A stretch of 64,000 nt of DNA from NCBI RefSeq assembly GCF_003201855.1, contig NZ_QJKI01000011.1, positions 43,977 through 107,976 of the forward strand, in the 5' to 3' direction. The DNA is from Rivihabitans pingtungensis (GTDB lineage: Bacteria > Pseudomonadota > Gammaproteobacteria > Burkholderiales > Aquaspirillaceae). The notes beneath the pieces were generated by a model that did not search any database, was not told where the DNA came from, and was given only the letters and a program-made list of their open reading frames with translations. Of the stretch, positions 19,853-30,661 are shown one piece after another. How positions within the stretch are numbered: the stretch's first letter is position 1; each line of letters starts with the position of its first letter. The position numbers were made by a program, and so were the translations under genes.

Positions 19853-19858
19853 TATAAT
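19853..19858 (+). promoter_or_regulatory. -10 element of the ahcY promoter
   Basis: A perfect TATAAT at 19853-19858 would start transcription near 19865, just ahead of the SAH riboswitch aptamer. No convincing -35 is seen at 16-18 bp upstream, where the metK-end hairpin lies. Confidence 0.55.
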
Positions 19859-19870
19859 CCTGTCCCAATC

Positions 19871-19977
19871 TTCCGAGGAGCGCTGCAAGGCGTGGCTCAC
19901 AAGGCCGCCCCCAGGCTCGGATTCGAACTGCGCTCACCTGAACCCATGCCGGGCCCGGTATGCACGCACAGGTGAGC
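19871..19977 (+). promoter_or_regulatory. S-adenosylhomocysteine (SAH) riboswitch upstream of ahcY
   Basis: The aptamer consensus is visible: P1 stem CCGAG (19873-19877) with CTCGG (19916-19920), the conserved GAGGAGCGCTGCAA core, CCCAGGCTCGG, and the 3' strand GCGCTCACC (19930-19938) that pairs back to GGAGCGC. The segment 19932-19940 (GCTCACCTG) is also perfectly complementary to 19969-19977 (CAGGTGAGC), which gives a mutually exclusive expression-platform hairpin. SAH riboswitches turn on SAH hydrolase when SAH accumulates. The ahcY Shine-Dalgarno (TAAGGAA) follows at 19997-20003. Confidence 0.9.
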
Positions 19978-19999
19978 ATCCCGCCCGGCCACCGCGTAA

Positions 20000-21322
<1,323 letters not shown>

Positions 21323-21330
21323 GAGCGGCT

Positions 21331-21425
21331 AACAAAACCCTCCTGGCGTTGTTGCACGACCTTGCCGTACTACCTGTACTGTCTGCGGTCGTGCGCCTAG
21401 CCAGGATCGCTTTGCTGGGTTTTGT
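21331..21425 (+). repeat. Dispersed palindromic repeat, copy 1
   Basis: A 95-bp imperfect palindrome. Outer arms are ACAAAACCC and GGGTTTTGT, the next arms CCTGGC and GCCAGG, then GCACGACC and GGTCGTGC, around a central CTTGCCGTACTACCTGTACTGTC-type core. Related copies lie at 43864-43899 (partial), 46826-46916, 48066-48148 and 49339-49434. Sits 8 bp after the ahcY stop. Confidence 0.85.
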
Positions 21426-21457
21426 GGGTGACGCTCAATTTGCTGTGGTTGTACACC

Positions 21458-21484
21458 AAAAAGGCCGGGCTTCCGGCCTTTTTG
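21458..21484 (+). terminator. Intrinsic terminator of ahcY
   Basis: Stem AAAAAGGCCGG (21458-21468) with CCGGCCTTTTT (21473-21483) around a GCTT loop, ending in a T run. It lies downstream of the repeat and 55 bp before metF, so metF has a separate promoter or is read through. Confidence 0.85.
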
Positions 21485-21539
21485 TTGCAAAATTTTCTGT
21501 TGCCAGCCTTGGGCTGGCCACTTGCCCAGGATGTCTGTC

Positions 21540-22382
21540 ATGCACTCTCAATCGAATCCGCGCACTTTCAGCTTTGAGTTCTTCCCGGCTAAAACCCCGG
21601 AAGGCATGGCCAAGCTGCGCACCACCCGCCAGCAACTGGCGCAGTTCAAGCCGGAGTTCTTCTCGGTGACTTTTGGCGCGGGCGGCTCTACCCGCGACCG
21701 CACGCTGGACACCGTGCTGGAAATCCGCAACGAAGGCTACGCCGCCGCGCCGCATCTGTCGTGCATTGGCTCCAGCCGCGACAATATCCGCGCCATTCTC
21801 AATGAATACCGCAACCATGGCATTCGCCATATTGTCGCCCTGCGCGGCGACATTCCGTCCGGCATGGGCGAGTTTGGCGAGTTCCGTTTTGCCAATGAAC
21901 TGGTTGAGTTCATTCGCGCCGAACACGGCGACCATTTTCACATTGAAGTGGCCGCCTACCCGGAATACCACCCGCAGGCGCGCAGCGCACATGACGACCT
22001 GCGCAATTTTGCCGTCAAGGTCAAGGCCGGCGCCAACTCGGCGATTACCCAATATTTCTTCAACGCTGACGCGTATTTTGCTTTTGTCGATGAAGTCAAC
22101 GCGCTGGGCGTGGACATCCCCATCGTGCCCGGCATCATGCCGATCAATAATTTCAGCCAGCTGGCGCGCTTTTCCGACGCCTGCGGCGCAGAAATCCCGC
22201 GCTGGCTGCGCCTGAAGCTGCAAAGCTACGCCGACGATGTGGCGTCGATCCGCTCGCTCGGCCTGGATGTGATCACCGCCTTGTGCGACCGTCTGCTGGC
22301 CGGCGGCGCGCCGGGCCTGCATTTTTATACGCTGAACCAGGCTGGCGCGGTGTCCACCATCTGCCAGCGTCTGGGGCTGTAA
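21540..22382 (+). CDS. metF: Methylenetetrahydrofolate reductase
   Basis: A 280-residue FAD-dependent TIM-barrel enzyme reducing 5,10-methylene-THF to 5-methyl-THF for methionine synthesis. The N-terminal FSFEFFPAKTPEG (catalytic Glu), SVTFGAGGSTRDRT, ALRGDIP and QYFFNADAYFAFVDE motifs are all typical of bacterial MetF. The ATG at 21540 is preferred over 21531 because an AGGA Shine-Dalgarno sits 8 bp upstream. Its location after metK-ahcY completes the methyl-cycle block. Confidence 0.95.
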   Translation: MHSQSNPRTFSFEFFPAKTPEGMAKLRTTRQQLAQFKPEFFSVTFGAGGSTRDRTLDTVLEIRNEGYAAAPHLSCIGSSRDNIRAILNEYRNHGIRHIVALRGDIPSGMGEFGEFRFANELVEFIRAEHGDHFHIEVAAYPEYHPQARSAHDDLRNFAVKVKAGANSAITQYFFNADAYFAFVDEVNALGVDIPIVPGIMPINNFSQLARFSDACGAEIPRWLRLKLQSYADDVASIRSLGLDVITALCDRLLAGGAPGLHFYTLNQAGAVSTICQRLGL

Positions 22383-22442
22383 ATTCGGGAACCGGCTGGC
22401 CCATCGCTGGGTCAGCTGGCTGCCCATATCATGGAGGATACG

Positions 22443-22976
22443 ATGAGCGCCGATTTCGCCCGCACCCCGAAAGGCCGCCTGGCCGGGGTGATTTTCTGGA
22501 GCCGCTGGCTGCAACTGCCGATTTATCTCGGGCTGATTGTCGTGCAAGGGGTGTACGCCTGGAAGTTTCTGTCCCAGCTGTACAAGCTGCTGGCCAATCT
22601 GACCAGCCTGACCGAAATCGAGATCATGCTCACCGTGCTGGGGCTGATCGACGTGGTGATGATCGCCAACCTGCTGCTGATGGTGACGGTGGGCGGCTAC
22701 GAAACCTTTGTCTCGCGCTTGCGGGTGGAACAGCATCCGGATCAGCCGGAATGGCTGGACCATGTCAACGCCTCGGTGCTCAAGGTGAAGTTGTCGATGG
22801 CCATCATCAGCATTTCGTCGATCCACCTGCTGCAAACCTTCATCAACGCCGGGCAACTGCCGGAGCACACCATCAAGTGGCAGCTGTTCCTGCATCTGGC
22901 TTTCCTGGTGTCGGCAGCGGCGATTGCGTATACCGACAAGTTGTTGCATGTGGCGCACGCAAAAGCATCCCACTGA
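22443..22976 (+). CDS. UPF0114 (YqhA-like) integral membrane protein
   Basis: A 177-residue membrane protein with about four hydrophobic segments (near residues 15-42, 58-85, 112-130, 145-165). Sequence blocks such as [33 protein letters not shown] and [11 protein letters not shown] match the YqhA/UPF0114 family of unknown function. GGAGGA lies at the right distance before the ATG at 22443, favouring it over an in-frame ATG at 22431 inside that Shine-Dalgarno. Not obviously linked to the polysaccharide cluster that follows. Confidence 0.85.
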   Translation: MSADFARTPKGRLAGVIFWSRWLQLPIYLGLIVVQGVYAWKFLSQLYKLLANLTSLTEIEIMLTVLGLIDVVMIANLLLMVTVGGYETFVSRLRVEQHPDQPEWLDHVNASVLKVKLSMAIISISSIHLLQTFINAGQLPEHTIKWQLFLHLAFLVSAAAIAYTDKLLHVAHAKASH

Positions 22977-23113
22977 GTCGCGCGATCCACCCCGCTGAGA
23001 GGGGGGATATGCCGATGTCTGGCTGTTGAATTTTTTTATATATGAATGGCATGGTCGCGGCTTCCCATTTTGTAAAGTGATCATGCTAAGATTGGCTTCC
23101 TGAATGTGTGCCC

Positions 23114-25303
23114 ATGATGCGTATGCGTGTTTTTCTGCTCGTCCTTGCTTCACTGTTGTCGCTATGTGCGCCGGTCACAGGATGGGCTGCGGCCGCTTCT
23201 CAGGATCCACGCTCCACGATCACCGGCAGCTCTCCAATTGATGCGACCTCCGGAACCGCAGTGCGTACACCTGCAGGTTCTGGTTCTACGACCGGCAAGC
23301 CAGATGCGCCACCCCCGGAGCCTCCGCTGGAATTTCAGTCCTTTGTTTCTCAGGCCAGTGGTCTCGGCTTGCCGGTATACGGGCATGACTTCTTTGCCCG
23401 GGCTTCTTCGTCCATGGGCGCTCCGTTGGAAGATGCCCCTCTGTCCGCTGACTATGTGATCGGGCCGGGGGATGAGGTGCTGATCCGTGCCTGGGGCCAA
23501 GTGGATATCGACTATCGGGCCAAAGTGGACCGGGCCGGCAATATCAATGTCCCCAAGGTGGGGGTATTGCATGTTGCTGGCACAGAGTACCGTCAGCTCA
23601 ATGCATATTTGCGAACGGCTATTTCCCGCGTATTTCGCAACTTTGAACTGAACGTTTCATTGGGTGAATTGCGCTCGATACAAGTGTTTGTGGTCGGCCA
23701 TGCCCGTTATCCTGGCACTTATCTGGTCAGTTCAATGAGTACGGTGCTCAGTGCCCTGTTTGCCACTGGCGGGCCGTCTAATAAGGGCTCCTTACGTCGT
23801 ATCTACCTGCGCCGAAACAATCAGGTGGTGGCCGAGTTCGATCTTTATGACTTTTTATTGCGTGGCGACAAGAGTCGCGACATGCGCCTGCTGCCGGGGG
23901 ATGTGATCCAGATCCCTCCCGTGGGCGGGTTGGCTGCCGTGGTCGGCAGTATCAATACCCAGGCTATTTTTGAATTGAAAAAAGGTGAGTCCTTGGCTCA
24001 TCTGCTGGGGGCCGCTGGAGGATTGACCACCACCGCAGCCGGGCAGAAAGTGACTCTGGAGCGCATTGTCGAGCGCGCTTTGCGCAAGGTGGAAGAGTTT
24101 ACGCTGGACACTGACGGGCTGGCTCGTCAAGTGCGTGACGGCGATATCGTCAGGGTATATGCGATTTCGCCGCGCATCGAAAATGTCGTGACCCTGCGTG
24201 GTAATGTGGCGACTCCAGCGAATGTTCCCTGGCGCAAGGGCATGCGCATCAGTGACTTGATTCCTGAACGGGCCGCTTTGCTTAGCCCTGATTACTGGAA
24301 TGCGCGCAATGCGGCGGTACGTGAAGCGGTAGGCCGTGAAAGTGCGTTCAAGCCCAGGGTGACCGGTGAGCTTAATTGGAATTACGCTGTCATTGAACGT
24401 ATGCATCCTACTACCCAGGCCGTGACGTTGATCCCATTCAACTTGGCGAAAGCCGTGCTGCAACGTGATCCGTCTGCCAATCTGGTCTTGGAGCCGGGTG
24501 ATGTGGTGACTGTATTCGGCCGTGAAGATTTGCGCCAGCCGGTGGACAGCAATGACCGTTTTGTCCGTCTGGAAGGCGAGGTGCGTGCGCCTGGCCTGTA
24601 TCGCTTGTTACCTGGTGAGACAGCCAGACAACTGGTCAAGCGTCTGGGCGGGGTGACGCCCAATGCATATCTGTTTGGCGCCGAATTGACTCGGGCTTCT
24701 GCATTGGGCTCCCAGCAAAAACGGCTGGATGAGTTGCTGGCTCGTCTGGATGTGCAGATGAGCTTTGAAACCGTGGTGGCTTCTCGCAACAATACCGGTG
24801 AAGCCGGGGGCAAGGACGAGGCGGATATTCGCAAGAATCTGTTGGAATCACTGCGGAAATTGCCTGCCACCGGCCGGGTCTTGCTGCATCTGGAGCCTTC
24901 TATTGGCTCGATTGAAGCATTTCCTGACTTTCCGCTGGAAGATGGCGACCGTCTGTATTTTCCTCCTGTGACCAAGACCATCAATGTGGTTGGCGCGGTG
25001 CTAAAAGAAATGCCTTTGTCTTATCAGCCTGGCCTGGGTTTGTCTGGCTACCTGGATAAGCTGGGCGGCATGACCAAAGAAGCTGATACGAGCGCCATTT
25101 ACGTCCAGCGTGCAGATGGTTCGGTATGGAGCCGTCACCAGTCATTCTGGCCATTATCGTCGGTCAGCATCATGCCTGGTGACACCATTGTCGTGCCGTA
25201 TGAAACCGACCGCACCCTGTGGCGCAAATTCCTGCGCGACTGGGCACAGATTTTTTACCAGTTCGGGATCAGCGTCGCTGCCATCCATGCCGTGACGAAG
25301 TGA
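23114..25303 (+). CDS. Polysaccharide export outer-membrane protein (Wza-like, multi-SLBB)
   Basis: About 729 residues, starting with a Sec signal peptide (MRMRVFLLVLASLLSLCA, then WAAAA). A polysaccharide-export domain (ADYVIGPGDEVLIRAWGQVD; near residues 114-200) is followed by several SLBB-type beta-grasp repeats (blocks beginning VFVVGHARYPGTYLV, AVVGSINTQAIFELK, VTLRGNVATPANV, VRLEGEVRAPGLYRL, INVVGAVLKEMPLSY). It is roughly twice the length of Wza and lacks an obvious lipobox Cys at the cleavage site. It would form the periplasm-spanning export channel. First gene of the cluster; the start could also be the in-frame ATG at 23117. Confidence 0.88.
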   Translation: MMRMRVFLLVLASLLSLCAPVTGWAAAASQDPRSTITGSSPIDATSGTAVRTPAGSGSTTGKPDAPPPEPPLEFQSFVSQASGLGLPVYGHDFFARASSSMGAPLEDAPLSADYVIGPGDEVLIRAWGQVDIDYRAKVDRAGNINVPKVGVLHVAGTEYRQLNAYLRTAISRVFRNFELNVSLGELRSIQVFVVGHARYPGTYLVSSMSTVLSALFATGGPSNKGSLRRIYLRRNNQVVAEFDLYDFLLRGDKSRDMRLLPGDVIQIPPVGGLAAVVGSINTQAIFELKKGESLAHLLGAAGGLTTTAAGQKVTLERIVERALRKVEEFTLDTDGLARQVRDGDIVRVYAISPRIENVVTLRGNVATPANVPWRKGMRISDLIPERAALLSPDYWNARNAAVREAVGRESAFKPRVTGELNWNYAVIERMHPTTQAVTLIPFNLAKAVLQRDPSANLVLEPGDVVTVFGREDLRQPVDSNDRFVRLEGEVRAPGLYRLLPGETARQLVKRLGGVTPNAYLFGAELTRASALGSQQKRLDELLARLDVQMSFETVVASRNNTGEAGGKDEADIRKNLLESLRKLPATGRVLLHLEPSIGSIEAFPDFPLEDGDRLYFPPVTKTINVVGAVLKEMPLSYQPGLGLSGYLDKLGGMTKEADTSAIYVQRADGSVWSRHQSFWPLSSVSIMPGDTIVVPYETDRTLWRKFLRDWAQIFYQFGISVAAIHAVTK

Positions 25304-25311
25304 GTCTGGCT

Positions 25312-26619
25312 ATGTCTTCTCAAGAGTCCATGCCGCTGGATGAAGAAAGCGTGGCCCAAATGCCGCAAGAGCCTGCGTTGGTGGAGCCCAAGTTCCACCC
25401 GCTGGACGTCATTCTTTCACTGTTGCGCTATAAGCGTTGGCTGGTGATTTGCCCATTGATTGCGGCGGTGATTGCATTTGCCTTTGTCTCTACACAGTTG
25501 CCACGCTATTCCGCCATGGCTCGGCTGTTGCCACCGAAAACCAAACCCAACACCGCTACCATGCTCAGCCAGACAGGTTCCCTGGCAGGCGCCGGGGTGG
25601 GTGGGGTGCTGGAAGGGCAAAAGCCCGTGGTGGACATGTATCTGGCGATTTTACAAAGCCGGGCCGCGGCAGAATTCATGGACAGCAATTTTGATCTGCG
25701 CAAACGCTGGGGCGTCTCGTCGATCGAATCGGTGTATGGCCGCTTGTCCAGCATGTCTAAGATTGCGCCCAGCCCGAACGGGATCATCAATATTGAAGTT
25801 GAGGACAGTGACCCCGTCTGGGCGGCCAGGCTGGCCAACGGGTATGCTGACGCCTTGCAATACATCACCCAAGGTTTGGCGGTCAATGAAGCATCCAAGC
25901 GGCGGGTGTTCTACGAGCAGCAAATGAATGTTTCCTTGCAGCAGTTGACCGTGGCAGAAATGTCGTTGCGCAAGATTCAGCAGGAAACCGGGGTATTGAA
26001 TCTGGACCCGCAAATCCAGATGGCAATTCAGGAAAGTAACCGTTTGCGCACCGCCATTGCCAGCAAGGAAACGGAACTGGCATCCATGGAGGCGTTTGCG
26101 ACCGAACGTAATGCCGACTACTTGCGTCTGCAGCACGAGATTGACGCATTGAAAAACCAGCTTGAGCAATGGCGTCGCCCCGTAAAAGCCAGTGATGATG
26201 TTGCCTTGCAGGCATCAGAAGGCTTGCTGCCTGAAATTTCCATGGAGTACGTCAAGCATGTTCGTGAGGTCAAGAATCTGGAGTTGGTGTACGAGCTGTT
26301 CCTGAAGGAACTGCAATTGACCCGAATTGACCAGGTGAAAGATGCCACAACGGTTGAGTTGCTGGATAAAGCCATTCCGCCTTCCACGCCTTCGTATCCC
26401 AAGAAAAAGCGCACGATCGCCATTGCGAGCCTGATCGGCTTCTTGATCGCGATGGTCTCCATTCTGATTTATGAATTGACCTTGGTGGCGCTCAAGAATG
26501 AAGTCAATATGAGCCGGGTGCGCATGATTCGCGAAGCATTGCGCTGGTCGCCGCCATCGGTAAGATTCCCTCGCAAATTGAAGTTCAATGTGAAATTCAA
26601 AAGAAAGAATAAAGAATGA
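25312..26619 (+). CDS. Polysaccharide chain-length determinant protein (Wzz/GNVR type, no kinase domain)
   Basis: A 435-residue inner-membrane polysaccharide co-polymerase. Transmembrane segments lie near residues 45-62 ([17 protein letters not shown]) and 370-390 ([19 protein letters not shown]), with a long periplasmic coiled-coil region between them and the Pro-rich motif [14 protein letters not shown] before TM2, as in Wzz. No Walker A/B or Tyr-rich tail follows, so this is not a BY-kinase. It lies 8 bp after the export gene and overlaps rfbB by 4 bases. Confidence 0.88.
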   Translation: MSSQESMPLDEESVAQMPQEPALVEPKFHPLDVILSLLRYKRWLVICPLIAAVIAFAFVSTQLPRYSAMARLLPPKTKPNTATMLSQTGSLAGAGVGGVLEGQKPVVDMYLAILQSRAAAEFMDSNFDLRKRWGVSSIESVYGRLSSMSKIAPSPNGIINIEVEDSDPVWAARLANGYADALQYITQGLAVNEASKRRVFYEQQMNVSLQQLTVAEMSLRKIQQETGVLNLDPQIQMAIQESNRLRTAIASKETELASMEAFATERNADYLRLQHEIDALKNQLEQWRRPVKASDDVALQASEGLLPEISMEYVKHVREVKNLELVYELFLKELQLTRIDQVKDATTVELLDKAIPPSTPSYPKKKRTIAIASLIGFLIAMVSILIYELTLVALKNEVNMSRVRMIREALRWSPPSVRFPRKLKFNVKFKRKNKE

Positions 26620-27683
26620 ATGGCGTGATTGTGGTCACCGGTGGGGCCGGTTTCATTGGCAGTAACTTTGTGCGCGAATGGTTTGCCCATGTGCCCGATG
26701 CTCGCGTGGTAGTGCTGGATGCATTGACCTATGCCGGTCACCTGGAAAGCCTGGAGGCCGTCAAAAATGAACCTGGCTTTGTCTTTGTGCAGGGTGATAT
26801 TGCCGATAGCGCCTGCGTCAATGCCCTGATCGCCCAGTATCAGCCGGTAGCCATCGTCAATTTTGCCGCTGAAAGCCATGTGGATCGTTCCATCCACGGC
26901 CCGGGTGATTTTATCCGCACCAATGTCAACGGCACCTTTACCCTGCTGGAGGCCGCGCGTGCCCATTGGTCGGCGCTGCAAGGTGAGGCACGGGACAATT
27001 TCCGTTTCCTGCATGTGTCTACCGACGAAGTGTACGGCTCGCTGGAGCCCGGTGACGCGCCGTTTACCGAAACGCATCCGTTTCAGCCCAATAGCCCGTA
27101 TTCCGCCTCTAAAGCGGCCTCAGATCATCTGGTGCGTGCCTGGTTCCACACCTATGGCCTGCCCGTGCTGACCACCAATTGCTCTAACAATTATGGCCCG
27201 TTTCACTACCCGGAAAAACTGATTCCGCTAGTGATCCTCAACGCCCTGGCCGGCAAGCCGCTGCCGATTTACGGCGATGGCAGCAATATCCGCGACTGGC
27301 TGTTTGTCACCGACCACTGCGCGGCCATTCGTCGCGTGCTGGCCGCCGGCCAGTTGGGGGAAACCTACAACGTGGGTGGCTGGAACGAAAAAACCAATCT
27401 GGAAGTCGTGCGCACCATCTGCGCCCAGCTGGATGCCTTGCATCCGCGCGAGGATGGCCGCGCTTATGCCGAGCAGATTACTTTTGTGACCGACCGCCCC
27501 GGCCATGACCGCCGCTATGCCATCGACGCCAGCAAGCTGCATCGCGAACTGGGTTGGAAACCGGCAGAAACCTTCGAAACCGGGGTGGCCAAAACCGTGC
27601 GCTGGTATCTGGACAACCAGGACTGGGTGCGCGCCGTCACCGGTGGGGCATTCGATGCATGGCTGAAAAATCATTATAAATAA
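26616..27683 (+). CDS. rfbB: dTDP-glucose 4,6-dehydratase
   Basis: A 355-residue short-chain dehydrogenase-fold enzyme converting dTDP-glucose to dTDP-4-keto-6-deoxyglucose. Visible motifs are the NAD site [11 protein letters not shown] (residues 8-18), the catalytic STDEVYGSL (Thr, Asp, Glu) and YSASKAASD (Tyr-x3-Lys), and [19 protein letters not shown] overlap with the chain-length gene shows translational coupling. With rfbA it provides the precursor for the aminotransferase at 28581; rfbC and rfbD are absent here. Confidence 0.95.
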   Translation: MNGVIVVTGGAGFIGSNFVREWFAHVPDARVVVLDALTYAGHLESLEAVKNEPGFVFVQGDIADSACVNALIAQYQPVAIVNFAAESHVDRSIHGPGDFIRTNVNGTFTLLEAARAHWSALQGEARDNFRFLHVSTDEVYGSLEPGDAPFTETHPFQPNSPYSASKAASDHLVRAWFHTYGLPVLTTNCSNNYGPFHYPEKLIPLVILNALAGKPLPIYGDGSNIRDWLFVTDHCAAIRRVLAAGQLGETYNVGGWNEKTNLEVVRTICAQLDALHPREDGRAYAEQITFVTDRPGHDRRYAIDASKLHRELGWKPAETFETGVAKTVRWYLDNQDWVRAVTGGAFDAWLKNHYK

Positions 27684-27699
27684 TCACAGGAATACGCAG

Positions 27700-28584
27700 A
27701 TGACACGCAAGGGCATCATTCTGGCCGGGGGCAGTGGCACCCGGCTGTATCCGGCCACACTGGCAGTTTCCAAGCAATTGCTGCCGGTGTACGACAAGCC
27801 GATGATCTATTACCCACTCAGCACCCTGTTGCTGGCGGGCATACAGGACATTCTGATCATTTCCACCCCGCAGGATACTCCGCGCTTTGCCCAATTGCTG
27901 GGCGATGGCAGCCAGTGGGGGGTTTCTCTGTCTTACGCGGTGCAACCCAGTCCAGATGGCTTGGCGCAGGCGTTTATCATTGGTGAATCCTTCCTGAATG
28001 GTGCGCCGTCTTCGCTGGTGCTGGGCGACAATATTTTTTACGGTCACGCCCTGGTGGAGTTGCTTGGCCGAGCGGCAGCCAAGCCCAGTGGGGCTTCGGT
28101 GTTTGCCTATCAAGTCAACGACCCCGAACGCTATGGTGTGGTGGAGTTTGACGCCGAAGGCCGTGCGCTGAGCCTGGAAGAAAAACCCGCTCAGCCCAAG
28201 TCTCGCTTTGCCGTCACCGGCCTGTATTTCTATGACGAGCAGGTGGTGGACATCGCCAAGCAGATTCAGCCTTCGCCGCGCGGCGAGCTGGAAATCACTG
28301 ACGTCAATCGCGTGTATCTGGCGCAAGGCCAGCTGGATGTCCAACTGATGCGTCGTGGCTATGCCTGGCTGGATACCGGCACGCATGATTCCATGCTGGA
28401 AGCGGGCCAGTTTATTCAGACGCTGGAAAAGCGCCAGGGCCTGAAAGTGGCATGTCCGGAAGAAATTGCCTGGCGTCAGGGCTGGATCGACCATGCCCAG
28501 CTGGAAAAACTGGCCGCCCCGCTGGCCAAGACCGGCTACGGTCAATACCTGCGCCAACTGCTGTCGGAAGGACGTCTGTCATGA
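27700..28584 (+). CDS. rfbA: Glucose-1-phosphate thymidylyltransferase
   Basis: A 294-residue nucleotidyltransferase making dTDP-glucose from glucose 1-phosphate and dTTP. The signature [20 protein letters not shown] begins at residue 9 (nucleotide-binding Gly-rich loop plus catalytic Lys), followed by [14 protein letters not shown] and the metal-site region [11 protein letters not shown]. Full length. Its last four bases overlap the next gene (ATGA). Confidence 0.96.
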   Translation: MTRKGIILAGGSGTRLYPATLAVSKQLLPVYDKPMIYYPLSTLLLAGIQDILIISTPQDTPRFAQLLGDGSQWGVSLSYAVQPSPDGLAQAFIIGESFLNGAPSSLVLGDNIFYGHALVELLGRAAAKPSGASVFAYQVNDPERYGVVEFDAEGRALSLEEKPAQPKSRFAVTGLYFYDEQVVDIAKQIQPSPRGELEITDVNRVYLAQGQLDVQLMRRGYAWLDTGTHDSMLEAGQFIQTLEKRQGLKVACPEEIAWRQGWIDHAQLEKLAAPLAKTGYGQYLRQLLSEGRLS

Positions 28585-29693
28585 GCACCACGGCCATTCC
28601 CTTTCTGGATCTCAAGGCCAGCAATGCCCAGTACCGTGAGCAATTGCTGCGCGCCTGCGAGCGGGTGATCGACTCCGGCTGGTATGTGTTGGGCCGTGAG
28701 GTGCAGGCCTTCGAGCAGGCGTTTGCCGAATATTGCGGCGTCAAGCACGCCATTGGCGTCAGCAACGGCCTGGATGCCCTGCATCTGATTCTGCGCGCCA
28801 TGGACATCGGCGCTGGCGACGAAGTGATTGTGCCGTCCAACACCTATATCGCTACCTGGCTGGCAGTGACCCAGGCTGGCGCCACGCCGGTGCCGGTGGA
28901 GCCGGATGACAGCTATAACCTGGATCCCTCGCGCATTGAAGCGGCCATTACCCCGCGCACCAAGGCCATCATCGCCGTGCACCTGTATGGTCAGCCGGCG
29001 GATATGGTCGCCATCATGGCGCTGGCCGAGCGCCACGGCCTGAAAGTGATCGAAGACGCTGCCCAGGCGCATGGCGCACTGGATGCTGGCCGTCGCACTG
29101 GCGGTCTGGGCCATGCCGCTGGGTTCAGCTTTTACCCCGGCAAGAATCTGGGTGCGCTGGGCGATGGCGGTGCGGTAACCACCAATGATGACGCTCTGGC
29201 TGAGCGCGTGCGTATGTTGGCCAATTATGGCTCCAGGGTGAAATATCAGCACGAACAGCAAGGGTACAACTGCCGGCTGGACGAAATGCAGGCCGCCCTG
29301 CTGGCGGTGAAGCTGCCGCATCTGGATGCGGATATCGCCCATCGCCGTCAGATCGCGGACTTTTATCAGCACGAACTGGCCGGGCTGCCGCTGGTGTTGC
29401 CCAAGGTTCGCGCCGGCGCCGAGCCGGTGTGGCATTTGTTCGTGGTGCAGAGCGAACGCCGCGATGCCCTGCAACAGGCGCTGGCCACGGCGGGTATCGG
29501 CACGCTGATTCATTATCCCGTGCCGCCGCATCGCCAGGGGGCCTATGCCGAGCTGAATCTGCCGGAAGGCAGCCTGCCGGTGGCCGAGGCGATTCATCGT
29601 CAGGTATTGAGCCTGCCGATGGGGCCAACGCTGACGCTAGAGCACGCTGCCGTGGTGGTGCAAGCCTGCCGCGATTTCTTCGCGAAAGGCTAG
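28581..29693 (+). CDS. DegT/DnrJ/EryC1/StrS-family sugar aminotransferase (FdtB/QdtB-like)
   Basis: A 370-residue PLP-dependent nucleotide-sugar aminotransferase. The fold is marked by [39 protein letters not shown] and the PLP-lysine motif [16 protein letters not shown] (Lys near residue 187). The N-terminal half most resembles C-3 aminotransferases such as FdtB and QdtB, which need a 3,4-ketoisomerase (FdtA/QdtA) that is not encoded nearby; a C-4 reaction would not need it. The product is therefore a dTDP-amino-dideoxyhexose of uncertain regiochemistry. Confidence 0.9.
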   Translation: MSTTAIPFLDLKASNAQYREQLLRACERVIDSGWYVLGREVQAFEQAFAEYCGVKHAIGVSNGLDALHLILRAMDIGAGDEVIVPSNTYIATWLAVTQAGATPVPVEPDDSYNLDPSRIEAAITPRTKAIIAVHLYGQPADMVAIMALAERHGLKVIEDAAQAHGALDAGRRTGGLGHAAGFSFYPGKNLGALGDGGAVTTNDDALAERVRMLANYGSRVKYQHEQQGYNCRLDEMQAALLAVKLPHLDADIAHRRQIADFYQHELAGLPLVLPKVRAGAEPVWHLFVVQSERRDALQQALATAGIGTLIHYPVPPHRQGAYAELNLPEGSLPVAEAIHRQVLSLPMGPTLTLEHAAVVVQACRDFFAKG

Positions 29694-29696
29694 GGC

Positions 29697-30644
29697 ATGT
29701 CTGACCCCGTGGCGGCAGTATCGCCCATTTTTACCCTGTTGACGCCGTGCTACAACTCGTCCGGCCTGATTCATCGCGTTTACGACAGTCTGTGTGCACA
29801 AACCTTGCGCAGCTTTGAATGGGTGGTGATTGACGACGCTTCGACCGACGACACGCTGGCGCGTTTGCGCGCCTACCAGGCTGAGGCGGATTTTCCCATC
29901 CGCATCATTGAGCATCCGGAAAATCGTATGGTGCTGGCCGGGCTGAATGCCGGCATTGCCGCCGCCCAGGGGGAGTTCATCGTCCTGGCTGGCCATGATG
30001 ATGCTTTTGTGCCCGAGGCGCTGGCGCGCTTGCATGCCGCCTGGCTTGGCATTCCGCCCGAGCTGCGCGCTGGGGTGTCCGGCGTGTCTTGCCTGTGCAA
30101 GGATCAGCATGGTCAATTGATTGGTCAGCCCTATCCGCAATCGCCGTGGCTGACCGATATGTTTACTGCGTTCTTCCGCTATCGGCGCGCGGGAGAAAAA
30201 TGGGGTATGGTGCGCGCCGATATCCTGAAGCGACCTGAATTCCGCTTTCGTGACGACATTGATCGCTATGTGCCTGAGCGCCACGTCTGGTATGCCATTG
30301 CCATGCAATTCCAGACCTTGTACATCAATGACGCCTTGCGCATCTATTACATCAACCAGAGTAGTCATGAATCCTTGTCGTCGATGCAACGCATCCGTTA
30401 TGTCAAGGGTCAGCGTTATGCGGCATTGCAATGCCTGAATGTATTTTTCTGGCGGATGTGGCCTGACAAACGCTCATTGCTGATGTCATTGCTGATGTAC
30501 GTCCGCCTGTCCGTGCATCAGGGAGTGGGCTGGCTGACGTGCGTCGGAGCGGTGCATGGCATGGTTCAGCGAGGGTTGACGGCATTGGCCTATCCGCTTG
30601 GCTGGTGGCTGGCGCGGCGCGATCGGCAACGGGGGCGGATTTGA
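29697..30644 (+). CDS. Family 2 glycosyltransferase
   Basis: A 315-residue GT-A fold glycosyltransferase. The N-terminus shows FTLLTPCYNSSGLI, VVIDDASTDDTLARL (first Asp pair) and IVLAGHDDAFVPEAL (DxD-like metal site). The C-terminal 70 residues are hydrophobic or basic and probably touch the membrane. It begins 3 bp after the aminotransferase, so it may transfer that amino sugar, but specificity cannot be read. Confidence 0.9.
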   Translation: MSDPVAAVSPIFTLLTPCYNSSGLIHRVYDSLCAQTLRSFEWVVIDDASTDDTLARLRAYQAEADFPIRIIEHPENRMVLAGLNAGIAAAQGEFIVLAGHDDAFVPEALARLHAAWLGIPPELRAGVSGVSCLCKDQHGQLIGQPYPQSPWLTDMFTAFFRYRRAGEKWGMVRADILKRPEFRFRDDIDRYVPERHVWYAIAMQFQTLYINDALRIYYINQSSHESLSSMQRIRYVKGQRYAALQCLNVFFWRMWPDKRSLLMSLLMYVRLSVHQGVGWLTCVGAVHGMVQRGLTALAYPLGWWLARRDRQRGRI

Positions 30645-30661
30645 GTCATTCTGTCCGTGCC

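Noticed and set aside
23014..23113. Clear promoter for the polysaccharide cluster
   Set aside because: The region is AT-rich (TTGAAT at 23027, TAAGAT at 23087), but no pair of -35 and -10 elements has acceptable spacing.
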